Source: Paenibacillus sp. An7 (lineage in GTDB: Bacteria > Bacillota > Bacilli > Paenibacillales > Paenibacillaceae). From it: 64,000 nucleotides of DNA. The translations under genes were made by a program, and so were the position numbers. This document shows, in pieces, positions 9,926-17,459 of the stretch (the stretch's first letter is position 1; the number at the start of each line of letters is the position of its first letter). Under the pieces are notes generated by a model. The model did not search any database. It was not told where the DNA came from and saw only the letters and a list, made by a program, of their open reading frames with translations. The stretch lies in NCBI RefSeq assembly GCF_009870785.1, contig NZ_WTWX01000001.1, positions 595,162-659,161 of the forward strand. Direction: 5' to 3'.

Positions 9926-9960
9926 AAAAAGCTGACAGATCATAATGACCGTCAGCTTTA
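9926..9960 (-). terminator. Terminator after the M32 carboxypeptidase gene
   Basis: AAAGCTGAC and GTCAGCTTT arms form a hairpin. On the minus strand it is followed by six U residues. The rest of the roughly 260 bases between the ABC operon and the carboxypeptidase gene holds only the leader of the ABC operon and nothing else I can identify. Confidence 0.85.
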
Positions 9961-10064
9961 TCTTCTATCTTTTGAAAAATGACATGAATCGATTTATATA
10001 ACACATTTCGTTGCCTTAATTTCATCTGGAACACAATTCAAGTATATATCTCTCTATCTAAATT

Positions 10065-11582
10065 CTATAAAGAATAAATTTCTTTATATTTTCCCTCTAA
10101 ATAATCGGCAAGATAATCTGGATTCAGTTCCTCTCCCGTAATTGCGAGAATAAGTTCGGATGGTTTTCGTGATTTACCGTACTTGTAAACTTTTTCGGTA
10201 AGCCATTCTTTAATCGGTGAAAGATTTCCTTCTCGAAGATGACGATCAAATTCCGGCATTTCTTTTCGCATCGTGTTAACGATCTGCGCAGCATACATAT
10301 TCCCCAGTGAATACGACGCAAAATAACCAAAATCTCCGCTCGACCAGTGTACATCCTGTAAAACACCCAATCCATCGTGAGGAGGTGTCACACCGAGGTA
10401 CTGTTTATATTTATCATTCCATACGGCAGGAAGGTCTGAGACTGATAAATTCTCGTTAAATAACATCTTCTCTATTTCATAACGGATGATGATATGCAAG
10501 TTGTAAGTTAGTTCGTCTGCCTCAATACGGATCAGTGAACTCTCTACTTTATTAATTGCGCGGTAAAAAGATTCGACACACACATCTTTCAGCTGCTCTG
10601 GAAAATAAGACTGTAATACCGGATAGTAGCGCTCCCAGAAAGGAAGACTACGGCCAATCATATTTTCCCAGAGTCTCGATTGAGATTCATGAATTCCCAT
10701 GGAAGTTCCTTCTGCAAGAAGGGTGCCTGCAAGTTTTGGATCGATATTTTGTTCATATAGCGCATGACCGCCTTCATGAAGTGAGCTGAATACGGCGCTT
10801 GCCACATCTTTTTCATAATAATGCGTGGTAATACGTACATCCCCTGGATTAAGCCCTGTAGCAAATGGATGTACGCTTTCGTCGAGTCTTCCGGCTTCAA
10901 AATCGTAGCCCATTTCCCCTAGAATATAGCGGCTAAATTCTTCTTGTTTCTTGATATCGAAAGACTGATCTAGAAAGGAAGTATCCGGTTTATGTACGGA
11001 ATTTTTGATTTTTTCTTGCAGGGAAACAAGGCGCGCTTTTAGTCTACTGAATACTTCATCCAGTTTTGCTACCGTGAGATCCGGTTCGAACATATCAAGC
11101 AACGTATCGTAGCGCGTATCTTTCACACCGAAATAATCTATGAATTCTCTCTTCATTTCTACGATTTGGGATAAGTAAGGTTCAAATGCAGCGAAATCTC
11201 CGTTTTCTTTTGCACTCTCCCACTGCACTTGTGATTTAGGCGCAAGCACGCTGAATGCCTGGAATTTATCCGGCGGTACGGACTGCATACGATTCATTTC
11301 CAGCTTTACATCCTCAATCAGACGCTGATCTTGCTCTTGAAGCTGCTTAAATACATCCTCGTTCGTTAAATAAGTGATGAGTTCTTTCATTTCATCTGAG
11401 ATCGAAATTTTGAATGCTTCCGTTGCCAGCATACCAATGGTCTCAGAACGTGTATCTACACCCTTACGTGGGGCCCCCGTAGCTAAATCCCAATCAAGTA
11501 GTCCGATAGCCTCGTAATAACTTTTTATTTTTCGATTCATATTCAAAAAGTGTTCAAACTTAGCCTGGATATCGTGATTCAT
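10065..11582 (-). CDS. Thermostable carboxypeptidase 1 (peptidase family M32)
   Basis: A metallocarboxypeptidase that trims residues from peptide C-termini in the cytoplasm. The 505-residue product is normal for the family. The metal site HEGGH (HExxH type) lies in SLHEGGHALYEQN near residue 265, followed by the MGIHESQSRLWEN segment containing the third ligand and the conserved ESSLIRIEADE block. The N-terminus has the typical EAIGLLDWDLATGAPRKG. The start is set at the ATG at 11582. An ATG five codons upstream is also possible and has an AGGAAG further away. It is a single gene with its own terminator, divergent from the HesB-like gene. Confidence 0.93.
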   Translation of the reverse strand: MNHDIQAKFEHFLNMNRKIKSYYEAIGLLDWDLATGAPRKGVDTRSETIGMLATEAFKISISDEMKELITYLTNEDVFKQLQEQDQRLIEDVKLEMNRMQSVPPDKFQAFSVLAPKSQVQWESAKENGDFAAFEPYLSQIVEMKREFIDYFGVKDTRYDTLLDMFEPDLTVAKLDEVFSRLKARLVSLQEKIKNSVHKPDTSFLDQSFDIKKQEEFSRYILGEMGYDFEAGRLDESVHPFATGLNPGDVRITTHYYEKDVASAVFSSLHEGGHALYEQNIDPKLAGTLLAEGTSMGIHESQSRLWENMIGRSLPFWERYYPVLQSYFPEQLKDVCVESFYRAINKVESSLIRIEADELTYNLHIIIRYEIEKMLFNENLSVSDLPAVWNDKYKQYLGVTPPHDGLGVLQDVHWSSGDFGYFASYSLGNMYAAQIVNTMRKEMPEFDRHLREGNLSPIKEWLTEKVYKYGKSRKPSELILAITGEELNPDYLADYLEGKYKEIYSL

Positions 11583-11643
11583 TTCAATGCACCCCATTTA
11601 CATTATTATCTCTTCCTATTGATCATACTTTTTGTAAGTCGTA

Positions 11644-11667
11644 TAATCAACTTTACAAAGTTGATTA
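11644..11667. promoter_or_regulatory. Perfect 11-bp-arm inverted repeat (possible operator)
   Basis: Arms TAATCAACTTT and AAAGTTGATTA are separated by AC. The repeat lies in the divergent intergenic region between the carboxypeptidase gene and the HesB-like gene, about 20 bases before the latter's ribosome site. There is no U tract, so it reads as a DNA-binding site and not a terminator. The cognate regulator is unknown. Confidence 0.55.
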
Positions 11668-11700
11668 CTTATCTTGTGGTATAGGAGGGAACGAGTGACT

Positions 11701-12045
11701 ATGAAAATCAAAGTAAACAAGGCTGCAGAAGAGCTTCTTAAGAAAAAGCTTGATGACAAGCCCGGTGTCATTCGTTTGTTTTACGACACGGAAGGCTGCG
11801 GTTGTGTAGTAAGCGGCGTTCCTGCATTCCATATTGTTTCAAAGTCGGAAGATTTGGATATTACAATTGAGAGCAACATCCCGGAGCTCACCTTTATACT
11901 TGACAGCTCAAAGGCTGTTTTTTTTGAGGATGAACTTATTTTATCAACAGATCCTGGTGATCGTTCTTTGAGACTATCCAGTAACGGACAACATTATGGG
12001 ATGTATCTGTTTCCGAAGGATACTCGTTTACAAAACCAGGACTAA
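11701..12045 (+). CDS. HesB/YqkB-like iron-sulfur cluster biosynthesis family protein
   Basis: A 114-residue cytoplasmic protein of the HesB-like superfamily. It begins MKIKVNKAAEELL and carries the paired cysteines in EGCGCVVSG near residue 37. It lacks the classic C-terminal Cys-Gly-Cys of IscA, so it resembles B. subtilis YqkB more than a true A-type carrier. A role in Fe-S handling is inferred from the fold family. AGGAGGG lies 11 bases before the ATG and 5 bases before an in-frame GTG at 11695, so translation may begin two codons earlier. The carbonic anhydrase gene follows 47 bases later and probably shares the transcript. Confidence 0.8.
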   Translation: MKIKVNKAAEELLKKKLDDKPGVIRLFYDTEGCGCVVSGVPAFHIVSKSEDLDITIESNIPELTFILDSSKAVFFEDELILSTDPGDRSLRLSSNGQHYGMYLFPKDTRLQNQD

Positions 12046-12092
12046 GCAGTTAAACCCTATTTCAAGCTCGTAATTACTAAGGAGGAAGTAAC

Positions 12093-12671
12093 ATGGACAA
12101 CATCAAGGATATGCTGGAACATAACAAGCAGTTTGTAGAAAACCGGGACTATGAGGCCTACATATCAGATAAGTTTCCTCAAAAGAAAATGATGATCGTT
12201 ACTTGTATGGATACACGGTTAGTCGAGCTTCTTCCTAAGGCTATGAATTTCCGTAATGGAGATGTAAAAATCATTAAAACAGCCGGTGCTATTATTTCTC
12301 ATCCATTCGGCAGTGCAATGCGCAGTATTCTTGTTGGCTTGTACGAGCTTGGCGCAAAAGAAGTCATTGTTGTTGGGCATCATGAATGTGGTATGGCAGC
12401 ACTTAATAGTGATGATATGCTCCATCACATGACGGAAAGAGGAATCTCCAATAAGGTTCTTGATACAATTGAACATTCTGGAATCAATCTAAAAAACTGG
12501 CTCCGCGGATTTGATAACGTACAAGAAGGATTGATGGAAACGGTAGAAATGATTCGCAACCACCCTCTCCTTCCTTCCGATGTACCGGTTCACGGTATGA
12601 TTATCGATCCTAAAACAGGTGCGCTGGATCTCTTAGTCGACGGAAATAAAAATCTGGCAGTAAAATCTTAA
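12093..12671 (+). CDS. Beta-class carbonic anhydrase
   Basis: Interconverts CO2 and bicarbonate. The 192-residue protein has the complete zinc site: C38 and the D40/R42 dyad in TCMDTRL, then H96 and C99 in VGHHECGM. It resembles the short Gram-positive beta anhydrases (YvdA/YtiB type). AAGGAGGAAG precedes the ATG. It lies 47 bases downstream of the HesB-like gene and is closed by a strong terminator. Just after the stop codon a 16-base segment (AAATCTTAAATTTATA) is repeated with a 19-base period, copying the stop-codon region. Confidence 0.94.
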   Translation: MDNIKDMLEHNKQFVENRDYEAYISDKFPQKKMMIVTCMDTRLVELLPKAMNFRNGDVKIIKTAGAIISHPFGSAMRSILVGLYELGAKEVIVVGHHECGMAALNSDDMLHHMTERGISNKVLDTIEHSGINLKNWLRGFDNVQEGLMETVEMIRNHPLLPSDVPVHGMIIDPKTGALDLLVDGNKNLAVKS

Positions 12672-12696
12672 ATTTATAGAGAAATCTTAAATTTAT

Positions 12697-12749
12697 AAAA
12701 AAACAAGACCCTGTGCATTGCATTTCGTAATGTACGGTCTTGTTTTTTT
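12697..12749 (+). terminator. Terminator after the carbonic anhydrase gene
   Basis: AAACAAGACC pairs with GGTCTTGTTT and is followed by a U run. The A tract on the 5' side would let it work on the other strand as well. Confidence 0.88.
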
Positions 12750-12912
12750 ATTACATTTTCGTGACATACCTTATACAATCTTCTCTCTTAAACCGAAGAA
12801 CGGTTGTCAAACCATACAGTATTAGTGTACACTTTTATTCATATTATAGTTATAGAAAACGCTTAATTCCATGTTTGATGTAGCTATAACTTAGTAAAGG
12901 AGACATGTCCAC

Positions 12913-13470
12913 TTGAACATACTGTCCTATGGTTTGCTCGGGTTACTCACACGTGACGAATCTTCCGGTTATGATCTTATGCTAAGAATTCAGCCGCACT
13001 GGCAAGCAAAGCATAGCCAAATTTATCCCATTCTGTCCCGAATGGAAGAGGATGGACTATTATCGGCTCGGTGGGTTGAACAAACAGACAAACCGGATAA
13101 AAAAATGTACCGTGTCACAGACAAAGGTATTCAGAAATTATTGGACTGGATGTACACTCCCGTGTCCACCCCTGCTTTAAGAGATGAACTCAATCTTCGT
13201 ATGATCTGCTTTCAAGTCACGAACCCGATTGTGATGAAGCGATGGGTAGATGAACGCAGAGATTGGTTTGAGTCCCGGCTTGCATACTATGAAGCATTGC
13301 TTGCAAATTTACCTGAAGAAGCAGTACAGCCAGGCAGCCCTTACTTTGGGGAATATATTGTCAATACGAAAGGAACCATGACGGCAAAAACCGGTATTGA
13401 ATGGTGCCACTGGGTTAACGGCCTCATGAATGCTCATTTTCAAGAACGCCAAGCAACCCATACACATTGA
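12913..13470 (+). CDS. PadR family transcriptional regulator
   Basis: A 185-residue regulator with the PadR winged helix (YGLLGLLTRDESSGYDLM, SQIYPILSRMEEDGLL, YRVTDKGIQKLL, about residues 5-80) and a helical C-terminal Vir_C-type dimerisation domain. PadR proteins usually repress nearby genes in response to phenolic or antimicrobial compounds. The start is a TTG at 12913 with AAAGGAG ten bases upstream; no in-frame ATG fits. The next gene starts 86 bases downstream on the same strand and may be a target, although the HpaB-type hydroxylase 4 kb away is a chemically more tempting one. Both links are inference. Confidence 0.88.
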   Translation: MNILSYGLLGLLTRDESSGYDLMLRIQPHWQAKHSQIYPILSRMEEDGLLSARWVEQTDKPDKKMYRVTDKGIQKLLDWMYTPVSTPALRDELNLRMICFQVTNPIVMKRWVDERRDWFESRLAYYEALLANLPEEAVQPGSPYFGEYIVNTKGTMTAKTGIEWCHWVNGLMNAHFQERQATHTH

Positions 13471-13556
13471 TGTTCAAAAAAATGAAACCAATATTTTTCT
13501 CAAACGTAAATAACTTATGTCACAAAAATTACATTCCAGGAGGGTTTTTCACTCAT

Positions 13557-14021
13557 ATGAAAAAATGGTTCAGCACGAAACGTCTATTAATGGTAATGAT
13601 GGCTTTTACACTGATTTTCTCTACTCTTGCAATTCCGGATCATGCCGATGCACGCCGCGGTGGATTTAAATCAGGTACCAAGTCCTACCAAAGCAATCCT
13701 ACCCGTTCTAATAACAGCACGAACTCAACTACTAAAAGCACTACTGCAAATAACTCTGCAAATACAGCAGCCAAGAAGCCAGGATTTTTCGGTGGTGGAT
13801 CATTGATGAAAGGTCTAATGATTGGTGGTCTTGCAGGTATGCTGTTCGGAGGTCTTTTCGGTAACATGGGATTCCTTGGCGACATCCTAGGACTTGCAAT
13901 TAACCTCTTAGCAATCTATGTTATTGTTATGCTTGGAGTAGGTATCTATAGATCTATTAAGAAACGCCGTTTGGAGAATGAAAGATCAGGTAATAACAAC
14001 GGCGGAAACGGACGGTATTAA
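13557..14021 (+). CDS. Secreted/membrane glycine-rich protein of unknown function
   Basis: A 154-residue protein I cannot name. It has a signal peptide (MKKWFSTKRLLMVMMAF..., likely cleaved after HADA near residue 30), then RRGGFKSGTKSY, a Ser/Thr/Asn-rich stretch (about residues 45-75), a Gly/Met-rich hydrophobic segment (about 80-105), a second hydrophobic segment (about 110-130) and a basic tail. The RRGG-FKSG start followed by a linker and glycine-rich membrane segments recalls the N-terminal part of bacterial Tim44-like proteins, but the Tim44 domain itself is absent. The ATG at 13557 follows AGGAGGG at 12 bases. It is 5 bases upstream of the YxcD-like gene. Confidence 0.65.
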   Translation: MKKWFSTKRLLMVMMAFTLIFSTLAIPDHADARRGGFKSGTKSYQSNPTRSNNSTNSTTKSTTANNSANTAAKKPGFFGGGSLMKGLMIGGLAGMLFGGLFGNMGFLGDILGLAINLLAIYVIVMLGVGIYRSIKKRRLENERSGNNNGGNGRY

Positions 14022-14026
14022 GAAGT

Positions 14027-14305
14027 ATGGTTATTACAATGGATGAGATCGTGAATGCAATATGCATCCACACTGCAGAACGTAAACAAATTAAGCCAAC
14101 AGATGTTCAAGTCGAACTTAGTTGGGATGAAGATACTGGTTACAGTGCAGAGATATGGGCTCAAGGTCGCAGCCAGTTCATCGTTGAAGCGAATATGATT
14201 GAAGCCATCCTGCGATATGTTCACCAAGAATATAACATTCGTGCTTATCGTGAAGATGTTACCCTTGAACTTGATGAAGAAATTACGGCTACGATTCGTA
14301 CTTAG
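14027..14305 (+). CDS. YxcD/DUF2653 family protein
   Basis: A 92-residue cytoplasmic protein with the DUF2653 pattern: DEIVNAICIHTAERKQIKP, then VELSWDEDTGYSAE, then LRYVHQEYN. No function is established for the family. It has no signal peptide. The first ATG is kept because relatives begin a few residues before the EIVNAIC block; an in-frame ATG four codons later is possible. It follows the preceding gene by 5 bases and ends before a strong terminator, so the two form one unit. Confidence 0.82.
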   Translation: MVITMDEIVNAICIHTAERKQIKPTDVQVELSWDEDTGYSAEIWAQGRSQFIVEANMIEAILRYVHQEYNIRAYREDVTLELDEEITATIRT

Positions 14306-14334
14306 TCAGGACAAAGCAGTATCATATACAGTAG

Positions 14335-14382
14335 AAAAAGCGGTCTTAGCGTCATTGACATGACACGAAGACCGCTTTTTTT
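14335..14382 (+). terminator. Terminator after the YxcD-like gene
   Basis: AAAAAGCGGTCTT and AAGACCGCTTTTT arms around a 20-base loop are followed by more U residues. Confidence 0.88.
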
Positions 14383-14433
14383 ATTTTACATCACTGACTT
14401 CTTAGTGGAGCGAACATTCTAATGGAACCACGA

Positions 14434-14482
14434 ACAAAAAAAACGATTCTTACCAGCTAGAGAAAGCTAGTAAGAATCGTTA
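14434..14482 (-). terminator. Terminator of the receptor/peptide cassette
   Basis: AACGATTCTTAC and GTAAGAATCGTT pair, extended by an inner AGCT/AGCT stem. On the minus strand an uninterrupted run of eight U residues follows, so it ends transcripts coming from the peptide gene. Confidence 0.85.
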
Positions 14483-14497
14483 AGTTCTTGTGTAGGT

Positions 14498-14541
14498 AAA
14501 TCAATTTCATAACTCATTTAGAGAGTCATGAAATTGATTTA
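14498..14541. repeat. Second long inverted repeat downstream of the peptide gene
   Basis: Arms AAATCAATTTCAT and ATGAAATTGATTT (extended inward by ACTC/GAGT with one mismatch) form a stable hairpin between the peptide gene and its terminator. It has no U tract. It could stabilise the 3' end of the short peptide mRNA; function unknown. Confidence 0.6.
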
Positions 14542-14582
14542 AGTAAAAGATATTTATGTATGTTAGTTATTATCAGTTGTTA

Positions 14583-14699
14583 TTATCTACCAGTGTACTC
14601 AGATCCATGATCAGCTAGATCCAACTGGATTGGAGTGTAACTAAAAGTTACTACTGCTAGACCCAGCAGGAGTGCTACGGAAAGAAGGGCTTTTTTCAT
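14583..14699 (-). CDS. Secreted signalling peptide precursor (Phr/AloP-like)
   Basis: A 38-codon gene. The product begins MKKALLSVALLLGLAVV, a typical signal sequence, continues through TFSYTPIQLDLADH and ends GSEYTGR. Rap-Phr, AimR-AimP and the Paenibacillus AimR-like (Alo) systems encode such precursors directly after the receptor; the active peptide is usually a short piece at or near the C-terminus, so SEYTGR is the natural candidate. GAGGAG sits nine bases before the ATG. The first 59 bases overlap the 3' end of the receptor gene in another frame, the usual layout of these cassettes. A possible extended -10 (TGTTATGAT) inside the receptor gene could give it its own promoter. Confidence 0.8.
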   Translation of the reverse strand: MKKALLSVALLLGLAVVTFSYTPIQLDLADHGSEYTGR

Positions 14700-15510
14700 C
14701 GGATAAGTCTCCTCTCATAATGATATCGTTTAATATATCATAACACAGCTTTAACTGAGAAACACTACCAAATTTTCTAATTACTTCAAATAACGATATT
14801 GCTTTTTTAAAATATTTATCATTGCCTAACTGATCCGCTGCAAAAAGAATATGCAAAGTTAGATCAATCGCAGCAGAGTGTTCTTGTCTTCTGTGTCTAT
14901 ACAAAGCTAACTGATACTGATAAGCCAAGTAATGCGCTGCCTTAACCTTCTCTTTGTAGTGAGTATAGTCTTTTATATGTTGACTTAACTGATTAATTTC
15001 TGTTTCCACATCGTAATTGTATTGATTCGCGGAACGAAGGATATTTATTAATCCTTGCAGAGCTTGGTCGGGCGTTTTAACTAAAAATTCAACATACTCA
15101 GGTATTCTTTCTTGTTTACCATCCAGTACATCAAGTTGCAATGTATTCGCTGAAGCAAAAAATTTGAAATCTTCTATAATAAACTTTCCTGTATCCGTAG
15201 AATCATTAAGCCAATCCAGATTCGCATACAATGATATGTACTCTCTCGATTTGTTAAGTTCACCTAGTTTCTGATAGGACAAACTTTTCATCAAAGAACT
15301 ATAACCAAAATAATAAATGATATGTTGTTTAAATTCATGAGAAGTAGACTCCATTTCAACGAGTTCCTTGTGAATTTCTTTTGCCAAAGTCATCAATTCG
15401 TCTGAGAACGAAAGCACTTCCTCCCAATTCTCTAATGTATAGTTGATCTGAATCAACTTCACCAGTGTGTCTAAGTCGAGAGATTCACTATAAGGATAAG
15501 GTTCGTGCAT
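14641..15510 (-). CDS. TPR-type peptide pheromone receptor (Rap/AimR-like, AloR candidate)
   Basis: A 289-residue, almost wholly helical protein with TPR-like repeats (for example YNYDVE...YTHYKEKVKAAHYLAYQYQLALYRHRR near 175-215 and HILFAADQLGNDKYFKKAISLF near 225-250). It has no signal peptide and no obvious N-terminal helix-turn-helix, and is shorter than Rap or AimR (about 375-390). The identification rests on the TPR architecture plus the overlapping secreted-peptide gene at its 3' end. In known systems the imported peptide binds the TPR groove and changes the receptor's binding to DNA or a phosphorelay protein. AGGAGGG precedes two adjacent ATGs (15513, 15510); the second has the better spacing. 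It is divergent from the PAS kinase. Confidence 0.7.
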   Translation of the reverse strand: MHEPYPYSESLDLDTLVKLIQINYTLENWEEVLSFSDELMTLAKEIHKELVEMESTSHEFKQHIIYYFGYSSLMKSLSYQKLGELNKSREYISLYANLDWLNDSTDTGKFIIEDFKFFASANTLQLDVLDGKQERIPEYVEFLVKTPDQALQGLINILRSANQYNYDVETEINQLSQHIKDYTHYKEKVKAAHYLAYQYQLALYRHRRQEHSAAIDLTLHILFAADQLGNDKYFKKAISLFEVIRKFGSVSQLKLCYDILNDIIMRGDLSDEKSPSFRSTPAGSSSSNF

Positions 15511-15645
15511 CATTTCCCTCCTCATTATTTAATATCATATTTTTACTATATTTTACATTACATATAACATCAGGTCAATTATACGTAATCTTATTAATTT
15601 TAATAGAGACTTTTGGCTTATTTCACTATTTACACAAGATAAATG

Positions 15646-15673
15646 TTGCCGTTTTCATTTCAAAGACTATAAT
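15646..15673 (+). promoter_or_regulatory. SigA-type promoter of the PAS kinase
   Basis: TTGCCG, a 16-base spacer and a perfect TATAAT lie about 40 bases upstream of the kinase GTG start. The A+T-rich region 15514-15645 to its left must also hold the receptor's promoter. Confidence 0.6.
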
Positions 15674-15713
15674 TAAAATCAAATACATCCTGTCACAAGA
15701 GAGGAGACATTCA

Positions 15714-17180
15714 GTGCGACCACAAAGTTATGACTTTGCTTTTACACAAGCAGCGATCGGTATGGCTCTCATTTCGTTAGATGGAACCATCCTAAATGCA
15801 AATCCGGCACTTTATGATCTCTTGGGATATACCCAGCCAGATATCATTTCATCTCTCCCTCTTCCTTTCATGGAAGACGACATGATTATTCATATCATTC
15901 AAGTGGGACAGTCCCTTCCATTGGATCTTCGTACCCCCAGTCATACACGGTATGAACAAGAATATGTTCATCCTTCAGGCCAAAAAGTTGCTCTTCACAT
16001 CCATGTTTCAATGGTTCTGGATAACAATCAAGTTCCTATATATTATTTGGCTCAATTTGAAAATATCACGAAGATTAAAGATATCGAGGAGCAGCTACAG
16101 GTAGCGAAGACCGCTTTACATGATAATGAGAACTTTCTTCAACAGATGTTAGAAGAGCTTTCTCTCCCTGTGCTGATAACGAAACACGGAATTATTAAGT
16201 ATGTGAATCCCGCTGGATTGCAATTGATCTATGCTGAAAGTTTGGATGATGTACTCGGGAAGAGTGCCGATCTATTTGTAGATACCTCAAGTCATAGCAC
16301 TCTCTTCGAACGAAGAGAAAAATATTATAGCACCAATGAATTAGGATCTGTTCGCTATCTAATCCGATGCTTAAATGGATATAAGAAATATGTTGAAGGA
16401 TTTTCATTACAGATTACCTTCAAAGGTCAAGATGCCGTCATCGGAATTTTCAAAGATATCACAAAACAAGAAGCAGAGAAAGAACGCACGATGCAATCCG
16501 AAAAGCTATCGACTGCCGGCCAATTAGCTGCGGGAATTGCCCATGAAATCCGTAATCCACTTACGGCGATCAATGGATTTATGAAACTGCTCCGCTCCTC
16601 TAAGGAGGACAAGTCGGATCAATATATTTCGATTATTGAATCCGAGTTAAAACGTATTGAATTCATTGTGAACGAACTTCTCGTTTTATCCAAGCCTCAA
16701 AAGAACCATACCAGCGCACCGCTAAATATTATGTCTTTAATAGATCAAGTAATTACATTAATGAATGGACAAGCTTCTCTTAAAAACATCGAGATTGTTA
16801 CACAATACCCTGAGAGACCCTTCGTTTTAATTATGGGTGTGGAGAATCAACTGAAGCAAGTATTCATTAACTTACTTAAAAATGCACTGGAAGCGATGAA
16901 TCATGGAGGAATGATCCATGTTTATCTTCAGGTCAATGATAAAGAAGTCCAAATTCATGTTCAAGATCAAGGATACGGCATGACCAAAGATCAGATAGAG
17001 GCCCTAGGAAAGCCCTTTTATACAACGAAAGATACAGGAACGGGCCTTGGGTTTATGATTACACAAAATATTATCCATAATCATGGCGGAGCTATTACAG
17101 TAGACAGTATTCTTAAGCAGGGTACCACTTTTACCGTATCCCTACCTATGATCATGATTTCAGATAAAGAAGATTTTTAA
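15714..17180 (+). CDS. PAS-domain sensor histidine kinase (sporulation-kinase-like)
   Basis: A 488-residue soluble kinase without membrane segments. Two PAS domains (about residues 5-120 and 135-255) precede a HisKA dimerisation domain with the phospho-acceptor in AHEIRNPLTA near residue 276 and a HATPase domain with N box NLLKNALEAM near 385, G1 DQGYGMT and G2 GTGLGF near 442. This cytosolic PAS-PAS-HisKA layout is that of sporulation kinases such as KinA and KinE, which feed the Spo0F phosphorelay. No response regulator is adjacent. The start is GTG at 15714 behind GAGAGGAG; the frame stays open upstream but has no ribosome site. It shares its upstream region with the divergent peptide receptor. 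Confidence 0.85.
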   Translation: MRPQSYDFAFTQAAIGMALISLDGTILNANPALYDLLGYTQPDIISSLPLPFMEDDMIIHIIQVGQSLPLDLRTPSHTRYEQEYVHPSGQKVALHIHVSMVLDNNQVPIYYLAQFENITKIKDIEEQLQVAKTALHDNENFLQQMLEELSLPVLITKHGIIKYVNPAGLQLIYAESLDDVLGKSADLFVDTSSHSTLFERREKYYSTNELGSVRYLIRCLNGYKKYVEGFSLQITFKGQDAVIGIFKDITKQEAEKERTMQSEKLSTAGQLAAGIAHEIRNPLTAINGFMKLLRSSKEDKSDQYISIIESELKRIEFIVNELLVLSKPQKNHTSAPLNIMSLIDQVITLMNGQASLKNIEIVTQYPERPFVLIMGVENQLKQVFINLLKNALEAMNHGGMIHVYLQVNDKEVQIHVQDQGYGMTKDQIEALGKPFYTTKDTGTGLGFMITQNIIHNHGGAITVDSILKQGTTFTVSLPMIMISDKEDF

Positions 17181-17224
17181 TCTGTATAGTAAGAAACACT
17201 AAATCTACAACCGCTTACATAGAG

Positions 17225-17273
17225 AACTGTCTCAAGTTGTCCACGTTTTGGATGTGACGAGACGGTTTTTTCT
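17225..17273 (+). terminator. Terminator after the kinase gene
   Basis: AACTGTCTC pairs with GAGACGGTT (one G-U pair), followed by a U-rich run. Confidence 0.8.
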
Positions 17274-17459
17274 TTTATTTATTCCTCTCATTCTTTGTGA
17301 GTGGCATCTATCTTACATATATCACAGTATGGGCATATCGCCCAATCTTATCTATTCCGCCATGGACAAGGTACTTTCAAATCTGCTTTTTCGTACAGTA
17401 TCCTAACAGCAGATAGATGTCCGTCTATCTTCCTAGTCGAGCCACAAGAGGTGAAAAAC

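Noticed and set aside
9834..10034. 66-codon minus-strand frame between the ABC operon and the M32 gene
   Set aside because: It runs through the terminator hairpin at 9926-9960 and has no plausible ribosome site or protein-like composition.
17301..17459. In-frame upstream extension of the HpaB-like gene
   Set aside because: No ribosome site at the upstream codon, a sequence unlike the family, and a good site at 17448-17455 for the ATG at 17460.
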